Shown here piece after piece: positions 1 through 9,351 of a stretch of DNA of 64,000 bases (position 1 is its first letter; the number at the start of each line of letters is the position of its first letter). Both the position numbers and the translations under genes were made by a program. Below the pieces are notes generated by a model. It was given only the letters and a program-made list of their open reading frames with translations, made no database searches and was not told the origin of the DNA. The stretch comes from Aromatoleum petrolei (GTDB lineage: Bacteria > Pseudomonadota > Gammaproteobacteria > Burkholderiales > Rhodocyclaceae): the NCBI RefSeq assembly GCF_017894385.1, contig NZ_CP059560.1, positions 1,860,001 to 1,924,000 of the forward strand, in the 5' to 3' direction.

Positions 1-551
1 CACGCGTACATGCCATACGCTTCGCGGTAATTCACGGTGATCCAGTACGCGTAAAGCTTCGCCACCGCATAGGGGCTGCGCGGATAGAAGGGCGTCGTCT
101 CCTTCTGGGGGATTTCCTGAACCAAACCGTACAGCTCGCTCGTAGAAGCCTGGTAGAACCGAGCCTTCTTCTCCAGTCCGAGGATGCGAATCGCCTCAAG
201 GAGGCGCAACGTGCCAATCGCGTCCACGTCGGCGGTGTATTCAGGGCTTTCGAAACTCACCGCCACATGACTCTGTGCGCCGAGGTTGTAGATCTCGTCG
301 GGCTGGGTCTCCTGCACGATCCGGACAAGATTGCTGGTGTCCGAGAGATCGCCGTAGTGCAGTTTGAAACGCGCGTTCTCGATATGCGGATCCTGATAGA
401 CATGGTCGACGCGTTGTGTGTTGAACAGGCTCGCGCGCCGCTTGATGCCGTGGACGACGTAGCCCTTCTCGAGCAGGAACTCCGCAAGATAGGAACCATC
501 TTGGCCGGTCACGCCGGTGATCAGGGCAACTTTCGGGTGAGTGTTGGTCAT
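1..551 (-). CDS. gmd: GDP-mannose 4,6-dehydratase (partial, runs off the left edge)
   Basis: Converts GDP-D-mannose to GDP-4-keto-6-deoxy-D-mannose, the first step to GDP-L-fucose and GDP-rhamnose, in the cytoplasm. Only the first 183 codons are present; the 3' end lies outside the window. The N-terminus carries the Rossmann dinucleotide motif GVTGQDG (residues 13-19), the GDP-mannose dehydratase signature RRASLFNT (39-46), the STSELYG segment and the catalytic Y161-xxx-K165 pair. The ATG at 549-551 overlaps the stop of the upstream fcl in an ATGA junction, so the two are probably translationally coupled. Because fcl comes first, the order is fcl-gmd. The product of this enzyme is the substrate of Fcl next door. 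Confidence 0.95.
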   Translation of the reverse strand, partial: MTNTHPKVALITGVTGQDGSYLAEFLLEKGYVVHGIKRRASLFNTQRVDHVYQDPHIENARFKLHYGDLSDTSNLVRIVQETQPDEIYNLGAQSHVAVSFESPEYTADVDAIGTLRLLEAIRILGLEKKARFYQASTSELYGLVQEIPQKETTPFYPRSPYAVAKLYAYWITVNYREAYGMYA

Positions 552-1633
552 CTTCTCGATTCTTTGCTCAGGTAGTTGGAATAGGCCTGTTCAAGCCCCT
601 GCTTCAGATCGATTTTGGCCTTCCAGCCCAGCCGCTCGAGGCGGCCGCTGTCCATCAGCTTTCTCGGTGTCCCATCGGGCTTGCTGCAGTCGAATGCAAT
701 CTGGCCTTGGTAACCGACGATCTCGGCCACGAGCACTGCCACCTCTCGTATGCTCAGGTCTTTGCCGAATCCGACGTTGATGTGGCTCAGCATCGGATGC
801 GTGTTAGCGTCGTAAACCTCCTTGTCGAGGTTCATGACGAACACAGAGGCCGACGCCATATCGTCGACATGCAGGAACTCGCGGAACGGAGTGCCGGTGC
901 CCCACAGAGTCACGATCGGACGCGTCCTGACGGTGCTTTCGGCGGTAATCGGCGCTGCGGGGTCCAACCCGATCATTGCCTTGATGTCCTGAGCGATCTC
1001 TCCGTGGGCGGCCTCGTCGGCCACGATCGCACTAACGTCCCCTTGGGCCGCGAGCTTCGCCAAATGCAGCTTCCGGATCATCGCCGGCAGCACGTGGCTG
1101 TTCGACAAGTCGTAGTTATCGCCCGGACCGTATAAATTGGTCGGCATGACGCTACGATAGTCGCGACCGTACTGGCGATTGTAGCTCTCGCAGAGCTTGA
1201 TGCCGGCGATCTTGGCGATCGCGTACGGCTCGTTGGTTGCCTCAAGGGCACCAGATAGCAGCGCATCCTCCCTCATCGGCTGTGTCGCGAGGCGCGGGTA
1301 GATGCAGCTGGAGCCGAGGAAAAGCAGCTTTTGCACCCCACTGCAGTGGGCAGCATGGATGACATTGGCCTCGATCATCAGATTCTCGTAGATGAACTCG
1401 GCAGGATACACGTTGTTGGCATGAATGCCGCCGACTTTGGCTGCCGCGAGGTAAACCAAATCAGGCCGTTCCGATTTGAAGAAATCGCCGACCGCGGCTT
1501 GGTTTGTCAAATCAAGTTCGGTGCGAGTACGTGTGACCAACTTTCCGCATCCGGTGCTTTCGAGTTGTCGCAGAATCGCGGAACCAACCATCCCGCGGTG
1601 CCCGGCAACATAGACTTTCAAGTTAGCTTTCAT
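548..1633 (-). CDS. fcl: GDP-L-fucose synthase
   Basis: Epimerase/reductase that turns GDP-4-keto-6-deoxymannose into GDP-L-fucose with NADPH. The 361-residue protein has the nucleotide motif GHRGMVG (residues 11-17), the GSSCIYP active-site segment with Ser108/109, and the catalytic pair Y137-xxx-K141. Downstream it keeps the family's [12 protein letters not shown] and [16 protein letters not shown] blocks. It is about 40 residues longer than the usual ~320: between those two blocks lies an extra charged stretch (roughly residues 195-235) not found in the E. coli type enzyme, so it belongs to a long subtype. It lies 4 bases after manC and overlaps gmd by 4 bases, forming a GDP-fucose supply unit. 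Confidence 0.95.
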   Translation of the reverse strand: MKANLKVYVAGHRGMVGSAILRQLESTGCGKLVTRTRTELDLTNQAAVGDFFKSERPDLVYLAAAKVGGIHANNVYPAEFIYENLMIEANVIHAAHCSGVQKLLFLGSSCIYPRLATQPMREDALLSGALEATNEPYAIAKIAGIKLCESYNRQYGRDYRSVMPTNLYGPGDNYDLSNSHVLPAMIRKLHLAKLAAQGDVSAIVADEAAHGEIAQDIKAMIGLDPAAPITAESTVRTRPIVTLWGTGTPFREFLHVDDMASASVFVMNLDKEVYDANTHPMLSHINVGFGKDLSIREVAVLVAEIVGYQGQIAFDCSKPDGTPRKLMDSGRLERLGWKAKIDLKQGLEQAYSNYLSKESRR

Positions 1634-1637
1634 TGAA

Positions 1638-3086
1638 TCAGCTGACTACCCGACCATACTTATCATCGAAACGAACGATATCGTCCTCGCCGAGGTATTC
1701 TCCGTTCTGCACCTCGATCATAACGAGATCCATAAGCCCCGGATTCTCCAACCGATGCTTGTGACCGGCAGGAATGTAGGTCGATTCGTTGGGCGCAACG
1801 AAGATTTCCTGCTCGCCGTTGAGAACCCTTGCCATGCCGCTTACCACGATCCAATGCTCACTGCGATGGTGGTGCATTTGCAGACTTAGGCTTGCCCCCG
1901 GTTTCACCTCAATACGCTTGATCTTGAAGCGCGGCCCTTCTTCCAATACCGTATAGGTACCCCATGGGCGAGCTACGGTGCGGTGCAATCGATAGGCATC
2001 ATGGTCTTGGCTCTTCAATTGGGCGACAACTTTTTTTACATCCTGCGCCTTATCAGAATGAGCCACAAGCAATGCATCTGAGGTATCGATGATCATCAGA
2101 TTTTCGATGCCGACAGTTGCGACCAAACGGCTGTCACTTTGCACAAACGTATTGCTACTATCGACGAAGATGGCTTTGCCCGTGGTACGGTTGTTGTCCG
2201 CATCGGGTTGAGTCAGTTCGCAAATTGCATTCCATGACCCGATGTCGCTCCAGCCAAACTCAGCAGGAACAACAACAACGTTGTCGGATCGCTCCATGAG
2301 CGCATAGTCGATTGAGATGTTCGGGACGCGGGCAAAAAACTCAGCCGGAATCTCGAGCATATTTTCTTCGAGCTTACGGGCTTCGCGCATTACCGCCCAA
2401 CACGCCTCCGCAGCCATAGCGACCTCGGGCGCGTGGCAGGCCATTTCGTCAAGAACGACGCCGGCTTTGAAGCAAAACATACCGGAGTTCCAAAGAAAAT
2501 TGCCGGCCGAAACGTATTCACGGGCCTTTTCAAGCGAAGGCTTTTCGATAAAACGGACGACACGTTTTCCTGCATCCAACGCTTCACCTGCCTCGATGTA
2601 GCCATAGCCGGATTCGGGCCCAGCCGGGACGATCCCAAAGGTCACGAGCTTGTCCTGCAAGGCCAACGCCGCGGCATCAGCAACCGCAGCGGCGAACCTT
2701 GGCTGGTTCTGAATGAGATGATCGGCCGCGAGGATGAGGAGCAGCGTATCCCGACCGTACCTCTCCGTAACGTAATGCGCCGCCAACGCGACGGCGGGCG
2801 CAGTATTCCGGCCGACTGGCTCTAGCATAAACACGCCGGCCTGGCCTGCACCAAGTCGGGCTCGCGCCAGTTCGTCTTTGCTCATGAAGAAGTAGTCGCG
2901 ATTTGTGACTGTAACGATTTCGCCAGATTGATCATTGGCAAAGGCCACACTAGCCGCACGTATATACGTCTTACTCAGAAGACTCTCGCCGTCACCCATA
3001 CTCATGAATGGCTTGGGATAGCTCTCACGGGAAACTGGCCAGAGACGGGTTCCTGCACCACCCGAGAGAACAACCGGAACAATCAT
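1638..3086 (-). CDS. manC: Mannose-1-phosphate guanylyltransferase / mannose-6-phosphate isomerase
   Basis: Bifunctional enzyme producing GDP-mannose for surface polysaccharide. The 482-residue protein starts with the pyrophosphorylase signature [19 protein letters not shown], has the FIEKP motif in mid-nucleotidyltransferase domain, and ends with a type II phosphomannose isomerase cupin (PWGTY, then [15 protein letters not shown], then [12 protein letters not shown]), so both activities are plausible. The ATG at 3084-3086 is chosen because the signature begins a few residues later; the frame stays open 12 codons further upstream but without homology. It precedes fcl by 4 bases and belongs to the same minus-strand unit. 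Confidence 0.95.
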   Translation of the reverse strand: MIVPVVLSGGAGTRLWPVSRESYPKPFMSMGDGESLLSKTYIRAASVAFANDQSGEIVTVTNRDYFFMSKDELARARLGAGQAGVFMLEPVGRNTAPAVALAAHYVTERYGRDTLLLILAADHLIQNQPRFAAAVADAAALALQDKLVTFGIVPAGPESGYGYIEAGEALDAGKRVVRFIEKPSLEKAREYVSAGNFLWNSGMFCFKAGVVLDEMACHAPEVAMAAEACWAVMREARKLEENMLEIPAEFFARVPNISIDYALMERSDNVVVVPAEFGWSDIGSWNAICELTQPDADNNRTTGKAIFVDSSNTFVQSDSRLVATVGIENLMIIDTSDALLVAHSDKAQDVKKVVAQLKSQDHDAYRLHRTVARPWGTYTVLEEGPRFKIKRIEVKPGASLSLQMHHHRSEHWIVVSGMARVLNGEQEIFVAPNESTYIPAGHKHRLENPGLMDLVMIEVQNGEYLGEDDIVRFDDKYGRVVS

Positions 3087-3194
3087 AACGACTCCACAAT
3101 GACCGATTTCGCGAAATTTCATGGCCAGCTACTGGAATCGGTTAAGACGATTCCAAACACAGATGCTGGCTACCACGTAAACAACTAACAGAAC

Positions 3195-4259
3195 CTAGGC
3201 TGCGGCCTCTCGACGCGATTTGGTGACGAAGTCCGCCACAAAGGCGAGCGTCACCCCACCCAGGAGGCCAAGGACCGCCGCAAGCACCAGGACGAGTGAT
3301 TTTTTTGGCGCAACCGGCTTTTCGGGCACGACGATGTCGCCGTCTACGTTGAATACCTTGAAGGTTTTCGGATCGAGTTCGATTGCCTTGAGCATTCTCA
3401 GGCGCGATTCAGCCTCACGCAGTCCGGCGATGAATGCGTCATCCCCCTCACGCGCCTTGAGAACACCCAGCTCAGCTGCCAGCGATTTCGTACCGCGGGC
3501 GTAGAGCTGAGTACCGTCCATGAAGGGCGTAAGCCTGTCCTGCGCCGGCAGACGGCCACTTGTAACCTGGGGCTCCTTTACGCCGACGGCTTCCGCCACC
3601 TGCAAGGCCTCGCTCAATTGAATCATGCGGTCCTGCCGCTGCTTCGCAGCGGTCGCACGAATCTCGCCGAGATCTCGTTCGGTGTTTCGGACAATCAGAT
3701 CGATCTCGTTGCGGGCATCACCGACCAGCTTGTCAGCGGCATCGCGCGCGACCAGATCGAGAAATGCGGATGTGTAGCGAGCCGCCTTTTCACCCGTATC
3801 CGCCTCGACTTTGAGGGTGAACAAGTTGCGCCCCTTCGCGTCAGGCTTGATTGCCTTGATGGCACGCTCCATCTTTTCGTAAAGCTGCTCCTCAGACCGA
3901 GCGCGTTCCCGCTCATCCAGGGACGGCAGGTACACGTCGCGAAAGAACTGTTGCAGCGCCACGTCCGACATCAACAGATTCGTGAAATAGCCGAATACCT
4001 GCTCCGGTGAAAATGGACCGAGCCCGGTCGGACCGTTTCTCCCGACGTTAAGCGCCGCAAGTTCGCTGGCGAACGGCTTATCGACATGCACTTCGACCTC
4101 ATAGCGAGGCGTCGCGAGGAACGCGTACGCAAGACCGGCGAGAACGCAAACCGCAAAAACCAAAGCGATTAGCGCCTTGCGCCTAACGAGGATCTTGATC
4201 AGATCGACGAGACTGATTTCATCTTCGGCATAAACCGACGGGGCTTCGCGTTCGGACAT
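3195..4259 (-). CDS. Wzz-type polysaccharide chain-length determinant protein
   Basis: Inner-membrane polysaccharide co-polymerase that sets chain length of O-antigen or exopolysaccharide. The 354-residue protein has the family layout: a short cytoplasmic N-terminus (EDEISLVDLIKILVRRK), a first membrane segment around residues 33-52, a long charged periplasmic region with coiled-coil character (roughly 130-290), and a second membrane segment near the C-terminus preceded by the proline-rich PEKPVAPKK motif. No C-terminal tyrosine-kinase domain is present, so this is the Wzz rather than the Wzc form. It lies between the epimerase and manC on the same strand, which ties it to the GDP-fucose pathway genes. 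Confidence 0.88.
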   Translation of the reverse strand: MSEREAPSVYAEDEISLVDLIKILVRRKALIALVFAVCVLAGLAYAFLATPRYEVEVHVDKPFASELAALNVGRNGPTGLGPFSPEQVFGYFTNLLMSDVALQQFFRDVYLPSLDERERARSEEQLYEKMERAIKAIKPDAKGRNLFTLKVEADTGEKAARYTSAFLDLVARDAADKLVGDARNEIDLIVRNTERDLGEIRATAAKQRQDRMIQLSEALQVAEAVGVKEPQVTSGRLPAQDRLTPFMDGTQLYARGTKSLAAELGVLKAREGDDAFIAGLREAESRLRMLKAIELDPKTFKVFNVDGDIVVPEKPVAPKKSLVLVLAAVLGLLGGVTLAFVADFVTKSRREAAA

Positions 4260-4347
4260 GGGGCACTTATTCTAAGAATAACCGAGGATTATCGCACCGC
4301 AGCACGACAGGAAGATATTGAACGAAAGTAATACAGTACTACGTCGG

Positions 4348-5355
4348 TCACTTCGCGTAGTACGTGCGGTACCACTCGACAAATCGCCCGACGCCTTCTC
4401 GGACACTGGTCGCCGGCGCGAAGCCGGTCCAGGCGTTGAGCTCGGCGATAGCGGCGTGGGTCGCCGGCACGTCGCCGTCCTGCATCGGGAGGAAGTTTTT
4501 TTTGGCCTTTGCGCCGATGGCACTCTCAATCGCCTCGATGAAGTTCATCAGTTCGAGCGGATCGTGGTTGCCGATGTTGAGCACGCGGTACGGGGAAGAG
4601 CTGCGGCCAGGATCGGGTTGAAGAGGATCGAAGGCAGGATCGGGTTCTGCGGTGCGATCGAGGGTGCGGATGACGCCCTGGACGATGTCGTCGATGTAGG
4701 TGAAGTCGCGCTTCATCTTGCCGTGGTTGAAGACGTCGATCGGTCGGCCTTCGAGGATAGCCTTGGTGAAGAGGAAGAGCGCCATGTCGGGGCGGCCCCA
4801 TGGCCCGTACACGGTGAAGAAGCGCAGTCCGGTGGTGGGCAGGCCGTAGAGGTGACTGTAGGTGTGGGCCATCAACTCGTTGGCTTTCTTCGTCGCCGCG
4901 TAGAGGCTGACGGGGTGGTCGACGCTGTCGTGCTCGGAGAAGGGCATCTTGGTGTTGCCGCCGTACACGCTGGAGCTACTGGCGTACACGAGGTGCTGCA
5001 CCTTGTGGTGGCGGCAGCCTTCGAGGATGTTGATGAAGCCGACGAGGTTGCTGTCGACGTAGGCGTGCGGGTTCTGCAGCGAGTAGCGCACGCCGGCCTG
5101 CGCGGCGAGGTGGATGACGCGGTCGAACTTTTCCTCGGCGAAGAGGCGTTCCATGCCGGCACGGTCCGCGACGTCGAGCTTGACGAAGCGGAATGCGGGA
5201 TGAGGAGTGAGGCGCGCGAGGCGGTCTAGCTTGAGTTGCGGGTCGTAGTAGTCGTTGAGATTGTCGAGGCCGACAACTTGGTCACCGCGGGCGAGGAGCA
5301 CCTCGCTGGTGTGCATGCCGATGAACCCGGCTGCGCCGGTTACGAGGATCTTCAT
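4348..5355 (-). CDS. NAD-dependent epimerase, UDP-glucuronate 4-epimerase type
   Basis: Extended short-chain dehydrogenase acting on a nucleotide sugar, most like enzymes that convert UDP-glucuronate to UDP-galacturonate. The 335-residue protein begins [13 protein letters not shown] (NAD motif GAAGFIG at residues 7-13), has Ser127/128 in YASSSSVYG and the catalytic Y152-xxx-K156. The blocks [17 protein letters not shown] and [12 protein letters not shown] are typical of the UDP-GlcA 4-epimerase subgroup. The ATG at 5353-5355 starts exactly at the conserved N-terminus; 19 further upstream codons are open but unlikely to be used. It is the first gene of the minus-strand polysaccharide unit. The exact substrate is inferred; other UDP-hexose substrates remain possible. 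Confidence 0.85.
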   Translation of the reverse strand: MKILVTGAAGFIGMHTSEVLLARGDQVVGLDNLNDYYDPQLKLDRLARLTPHPAFRFVKLDVADRAGMERLFAEEKFDRVIHLAAQAGVRYSLQNPHAYVDSNLVGFINILEGCRHHKVQHLVYASSSSVYGGNTKMPFSEHDSVDHPVSLYAATKKANELMAHTYSHLYGLPTTGLRFFTVYGPWGRPDMALFLFTKAILEGRPIDVFNHGKMKRDFTYIDDIVQGVIRTLDRTAEPDPAFDPLQPDPGRSSSPYRVLNIGNHDPLELMNFIEAIESAIGAKAKKNFLPMQDGDVPATHAAIAELNAWTGFAPATSVREGVGRFVEWYRTYYAK

Positions 5356-5558
5356 ACGCTTTCCGACCATTCGTGGGAAATTCAACCGCGTATTATCGCA
5401 CGTGCAACGCACGATTTTGTTACGGATAGTTAGGGTTCGCCCTGATCGACATGCATCAGGAATGATTGGGGCGCATGCCCCCTTCCCCGTTCTCTAGGCG
5501 GGCGGACCTGGCGGGCGGCGGACGATATACTTCCGCGTCCATCCGAAGCCGACCTTAG

Positions 5559-6821
5559 ATGCTTGTCCGACTCCCTTATACCCTGCTCTGGCTGTGCGCC
5601 CTGCCCTTCGTGCTCCTGCGTCTAGGGTGGCGCGCGCGACGCCAGCCCGCCTACCTGCGGCATCTGGGAGAGCGCTTCGGGCGCTACGGGACTCGTGCGC
5701 CGCTTCCGGTCATCTGGGTACACGCCGTGTCTGTCGGAGAGACGCGCGCAGCGGAACCGCTGGTGCGCGCGCTGCTCGCACGTTGGCCGGACCATACGGT
5801 GTTGCTGACGCACATGACACCGACGGGGCGCGAGACATCCGAGAGCCTGTTTGGCGGCGAGCCCCGTGTGTTGCGCTGCTATCTGCCGTACGACTTGGGG
5901 GTACCTTGCCGACGCTTCCTCGCGCACTTTCGGCCGCGCGTTGGCATTGTGATGGAGACGGAGCTTTGGCCGACGCTGTTGGCGAGCTGTCGCGCGCGCG
6001 GGGTGCCGGTGCTGCTCGCGAATGCGCGGCTTTCCGAGCGCTCCGCGCGCCGCTATGCGCGCTGGCCAGCCCTGACCGAGATGACGCTGGGAGCCCTGGC
6101 GGCCATCGGCGCACAGACCGAGGCGGACGCACGACGGCTCGGCGAGTTGGGAGCCGAGGGAGTCGCTGTGACGGGCAACATCAAGTTCGACATCGCGCCG
6201 CCGGATGCGCTGATCGCGCTGGGGGCGAGTTTCCGCGAACGCTTTGGCGGGCGTCCGATCCTTCTCGCGGCAAGCACACGCGAGGGGGAGGAGGCACTGA
6301 TTCTCGAGGCGTTCCAGGCGCAGGCCCCGGCCGACGCGCTGCTCGCGCTCGTACCGAGGCATCCGCAGCGCTTCGATGAGGTTGCGCGGCTTGTTGAAAC
6401 CTGCGGTCTGAAGCTGCAGCGACGTTCGGACGAGACTGTCGTATCGACAGACACGCGCGTCTGGCTGGGCGATTCGATGGGCGAGATGTTCGCCTATTAC
6501 GCTGCAGCAGACGTGGCGCTGATCGGTGGCAGCTGGTTGCCCTTAGGCGGGCAGAACCTCATCGAGGCGTGCGCGGTGGGAACGCCGGTGATACTCGGGC
6601 CGCACACGTTCAATTTTGCACAGGTCGCCGAATTGGCGATCGCAGCTGGGGCGGCCCGCCGCGCGGACGATGTCAATGAGGGAATGCGGGTGGCGGTCGG
6701 GCTGCTGGCCGACGGGGCAGCGCGCGAGGCGGTCGGTTCAGCCGGAAGGCAGTTTGCAAACGCCCACCGCGGGGCGACGGCGCGGACGATGGAGATTGTG
6801 GAGCGGCTAATCCGGGCGTAA
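5559..6821 (+). CDS. waaA: 3-deoxy-D-manno-octulosonic acid (Kdo) transferase
   Basis: Transfers Kdo from CMP-Kdo to lipid IVA, the first step of LPS core assembly, on the cytoplasmic face of the inner membrane. The 420-residue length is normal. An N-terminal hydrophobic anchor (residues 1-22) is followed by the N-terminal glycosyltransferase half with HAVSVGETRAAEPL and HMTPTGRE, and by the C-terminal GT30 signature GGSWLPLGGQNLIEACAVGTPV and GPHTFNF. The gene stands alone, divergent from the polysaccharide unit and convergent with tolC. The 203 bases upstream must hold its promoter, but no clear -35/-10 pair stands out. Confidence 0.95.
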   Translation: MLVRLPYTLLWLCALPFVLLRLGWRARRQPAYLRHLGERFGRYGTRAPLPVIWVHAVSVGETRAAEPLVRALLARWPDHTVLLTHMTPTGRETSESLFGGEPRVLRCYLPYDLGVPCRRFLAHFRPRVGIVMETELWPTLLASCRARGVPVLLANARLSERSARRYARWPALTEMTLGALAAIGAQTEADARRLGELGAEGVAVTGNIKFDIAPPDALIALGASFRERFGGRPILLAASTREGEEALILEAFQAQAPADALLALVPRHPQRFDEVARLVETCGLKLQRRSDETVVSTDTRVWLGDSMGEMFAYYAAADVALIGGSWLPLGGQNLIEACAVGTPVILGPHTFNFAQVAELAIAAGAARRADDVNEGMRVAVGLLADGAAREAVGSAGRQFANAHRGATARTMEIVERLIRA

Positions 6822-6859
6822 GAGCAAACCGAGCGTCGATTACCGTTGGGCTGATTCGT

Positions 6860-6916
6860 GTTCGGGTTGAGCCTGTCGAAGCCCTTGCGGAGCACTTCGA
6901 CAGACTCAGCCCGAAC
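6860..6916. repeat. REP-like inverted repeat
   Basis: Two 22-base arms (6860-6881 and 6895-6916) are inverted copies of one another with 20 of 22 positions matching; the core is GGGYTGAGCCTGTCGAAG. A related shorter copy lies at 22094-22130. It falls between the convergent waaA and tolC genes, where such extragenic palindromes usually sit; it may also act as a bidirectional terminator or mRNA stabiliser. Confidence 0.75.
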
Positions 6917-6951
6917 GGTTGTATTGGATTGCCACCCTGAGAACTTCCGAA

Positions 6952-8265
6952 TCACTTCATCAGAAGCGCGTCGATGAGCTGGACGTCTTCTTCGCCAAGG
7001 GTGCCGGCAGCAGCCTTGAGGCGGAGCTGGGCGAGGATGGTGTCGTAGCGGGCACGGGCGAGCTGGCGCTGGGTGTCGGCGAGCTGGGACTGGGCGTTGA
7101 GGACGTCGATATTGATGCGCACGCCGACTTCGTAGCCGAGGCGGTTGGCTTCGAGGGCGGAAGTCGATGAGACTTGGGCGGCTTCGAGGGCCTTGACCTG
7201 CGCCATGCCGCTGGTGACGCCGAGGTAGGCCTGGCGTGCGGCGAGCACGGACGAACGGCGGGCGTCGTCCAGATCGGCGTCGGCCTTGATCTTGAGGGCC
7301 GCGGCTTCGCGTTCGCGCGACGAGACGGCTCCGCCGGCGAAGATCGGGACGTTGAGCTGCAGGCCGACGGAGTTGGCGTCGGTGCGTGTCGATCCTCCTG
7401 CGGCGCTGGAGCTGAAGCCGGCGCTGTTGTGGCTGCGGGCGGCGACGACGTCGAGGGTCGGGTAGTGGCCGGCGCGGTTGCGTTCGACTTCGCGTTCGGC
7501 GATTTCGCGCGCGATCTGCTGCGCCTGCACGGCGTAGCTGCCCTGCTCGGCGGCAGTGGCCCATTCCGCGATGCTGTCGGGCTGCGGGCGGGACAGGGAG
7601 ACGCCCTGACGCAGGCCGGCGAGCGGCGACGGATCCTGGCCGACGATCTGGACGAGGGCCTGGCGGCGCACATCCAGGTCGTTCTGCGCGGCGATTTCCT
7701 GCGCCGAGGCGAGATCGAAGCGCGATTGCGCCTCGTGGACGTCGGTGATCGTGACGGTACCGACCTCGAAGCTGGCCTTGGCGAGTTCGAGTTGCTCGGA
7801 GGCGGCCTTTTTCAGCTGGGACTGCGCCGCGAGGGCGTCCTGGGCGTTGAGGACGTCGAAATATGCCTGAGAGACGCGCAGGATCAGGTCGTGGCGGGCC
7901 TGTCCGAGCTGGACTTCGGCGAGCGCGGTCTGCAGTTCGCCCTGCTTGTACTGGATCCAGTTCTGCCAGCGGAACAGCGGTTGCGTGAGTTGCACGCCAT
8001 AGCCGTTGCTGTTGTATTCACGCGTGCCAAACGTCCGGGTATGCGTGTCGACGTCGTTCCAGGTGGTATTGGCATTGGCGCCGATGGCCGGCAGGAGCCC
8101 GGCGCGCCCCTGTACGACCCGTTCCTGCCCCGCCTCGTACTGTGCGCGGGCGGCGGCGAAGCGCGCGTCGTTGGTGAGCGCGTCGCGATAGACCTGCAGG
8201 AGGTCGGCCGACCAGGCGCTGGCCGAAAAGAGGGTGACGAGGCTCAGGGCGATTGCGCGCTTCAT
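6952..8265 (-). CDS. tolC: TolC-family outer-membrane efflux protein
   Basis: Outer-membrane channel that completes tripartite efflux pumps or type I secretion systems. The 437-residue protein starts with a clear signal peptide (MKRAIALSLVTLFSASAWSA), followed by two OEP repeats rich in Ala/Gln/Leu heptads, with the typical openings LLQVYRDALTNDARFAAARAQYEAG and, in the second half, VGLQLNVPIFAGG. The ATG at 8263-8265 is preceded by a GGAGA ribosome site and is chosen over an upstream in-frame start. It follows the rhodanese gene by 30 bases in a PIMT-rhodanese-tolC unit, and probably serves the RND pump encoded just upstream on the same strand. Confidence 0.92.
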   Translation of the reverse strand: MKRAIALSLVTLFSASAWSADLLQVYRDALTNDARFAAARAQYEAGQERVVQGRAGLLPAIGANANTTWNDVDTHTRTFGTREYNSNGYGVQLTQPLFRWQNWIQYKQGELQTALAEVQLGQARHDLILRVSQAYFDVLNAQDALAAQSQLKKAASEQLELAKASFEVGTVTITDVHEAQSRFDLASAQEIAAQNDLDVRRQALVQIVGQDPSPLAGLRQGVSLSRPQPDSIAEWATAAEQGSYAVQAQQIAREIAEREVERNRAGHYPTLDVVAARSHNSAGFSSSAAGGSTRTDANSVGLQLNVPIFAGGAVSSREREAAALKIKADADLDDARRSSVLAARQAYLGVTSGMAQVKALEAAQVSSTSALEANRLGYEVGVRINIDVLNAQSQLADTQRQLARARYDTILAQLRLKAAAGTLGEEDVQLIDALLMK

Positions 8266-8295
8266 TGACTTCTCCGGGTGCAATTCGCTGTAAGG

Positions 8296-8619
8296 TCAGT
8301 ACTGCGGCATGGTCGGGTCGACCTGGGCGGCCCAGGCGGCGACCCCACCGGTAAGATTGATGACTTTGGAGAAGCCCTGACGCTCGAGGAACATGCACAC
8401 CTGCGCACTGCGTCCGCCGTGATGACAGATGACGACGATCTCGTCGTCGGGGTCGAGCTCGGTCTGGCGTGCGGGCACGGAGGCCATCGGCATCAGCGTC
8501 GAACCTTCGATGCGACAGATCTCGAACTCGATCGGCTCGCGCACATCGAGGAGGAACGGCTTGCCAGCCTCAGGGGCGGCAAGCCGTTCGGCGAGTTCGG
8601 TGGCGGTGATCTGTCGCAT
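8296..8619 (-). CDS. Single-domain rhodanese-like protein
   Basis: Small sulfurtransferase-fold protein of 107 residues. The active-site loop CHHGGR (residues 65-70) has the catalytic Cys65 and the CxxGxR geometry of functional rhodaneses; the LLDVREPIEFEICRI block is the family's N-terminal signature. It is probably cytoplasmic, as no signal is present. It lies 11 bases after the PIMT gene and 30 bases before tolC, so the three are likely co-transcribed. The biological sulfur donor and acceptor cannot be told from the sequence. Confidence 0.9.
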   Translation of the reverse strand: MRQITATELAERLAAPEAGKPFLLDVREPIEFEICRIEGSTLMPMASVPARQTELDPDDEIVVICHHGGRSAQVCMFLERQGFSKVINLTGGVAAWAAQVDPTMPQY

Positions 8620-8630
8620 GCGGGAGTTCC

Positions 8631-9284
8631 TCAGAAGCGGAATTCGTCCTTGCGCTGCACGTTCTGCAGCATCGGGACGACGGTTTCGAACACGTCTTCG
8701 GTCTGGTACTGGTCTTCCGAGACGCGGGTGATGAGGCGACCTTCCATGACGGGCGCCTCGCCGACGAAGGCGAACATGCGGCCGCCGACCTTGAGCTGGT
8801 CGAGCAGACTCTGCGGCATCATCGGCAGGCCGCCCGTGACGACGATGACGTCGTAGGGCGCACGACTGCTCCAGCCGCGGGCGGCGTCGCCTTCCTCGAC
8901 GATGACATTCTCGACGCCCGCACGGTTGAGGTTGTCGGTCGCGAAGCGGGCGAGTTCGGGCTCGATCTCGACCGAGCGGACCCAGTCGGTGCGCGCGGCG
9001 AGCAGTGCGGCGAAGTAGCCGGAGCCGGTGCCGATCTCAAGCACGGAATCCGAACGCTTGAGCGGCAGCGCCTGCAGGATGCGGCCCTCGATGACGGGCT
9101 TGAGCATGGTCTGGCCGCAGCCGATGGGAATCTCGACGTCCGCAAAGGCAAGCGTCTTGTGGGCGGGAGGAACGAATTCCTCGCGCTTGACCGTCATCAG
9201 GAGGTCGAGAACGTCCATGTCCAGCACATCCCAGGGGCGGATCTGCTGCTCGACCATGTTGAAGCGGGCGCGTTCGAAGTTCAT
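8631..9284 (-). CDS. Protein-L-isoaspartate O-methyltransferase family protein
   Basis: SAM-dependent methyltransferase of the PCMT fold, 217 residues, expected to act on isoaspartyl residues of damaged proteins. It shows the N-terminal MVEQQIRPWDVLD block typical of the betaproteobacterial members beside tolC, the SAM motif LEIGTGSGYFAALLA, and the downstream acidic motif VEIEPELA. The ATG at 9282-9284 has a GGAAG ribosome site; the open frame begins 10 codons earlier. Compared with E. coli Pcm the N-terminal region differs, so true repair activity is inferred from family only. It is the first gene of the PIMT-rhodanese-tolC unit. Confidence 0.85.
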   Translation of the reverse strand: MNFERARFNMVEQQIRPWDVLDMDVLDLLMTVKREEFVPPAHKTLAFADVEIPIGCGQTMLKPVIEGRILQALPLKRSDSVLEIGTGSGYFAALLAARTDWVRSVEIEPELARFATDNLNRAGVENVIVEEGDAARGWSSRAPYDVIVVTGGLPMMPQSLLDQLKVGGRMFAFVGEAPVMEGRLITRVSEDQYQTEDVFETVVPMLQNVQRKDEFRF

Positions 9285-9351
9285 GGCATTGGCTTCCTGT
9301 GCAAATATTAGCACACGCTAATTTAGTGCGCGATAAGTAAACTTTTGCATT

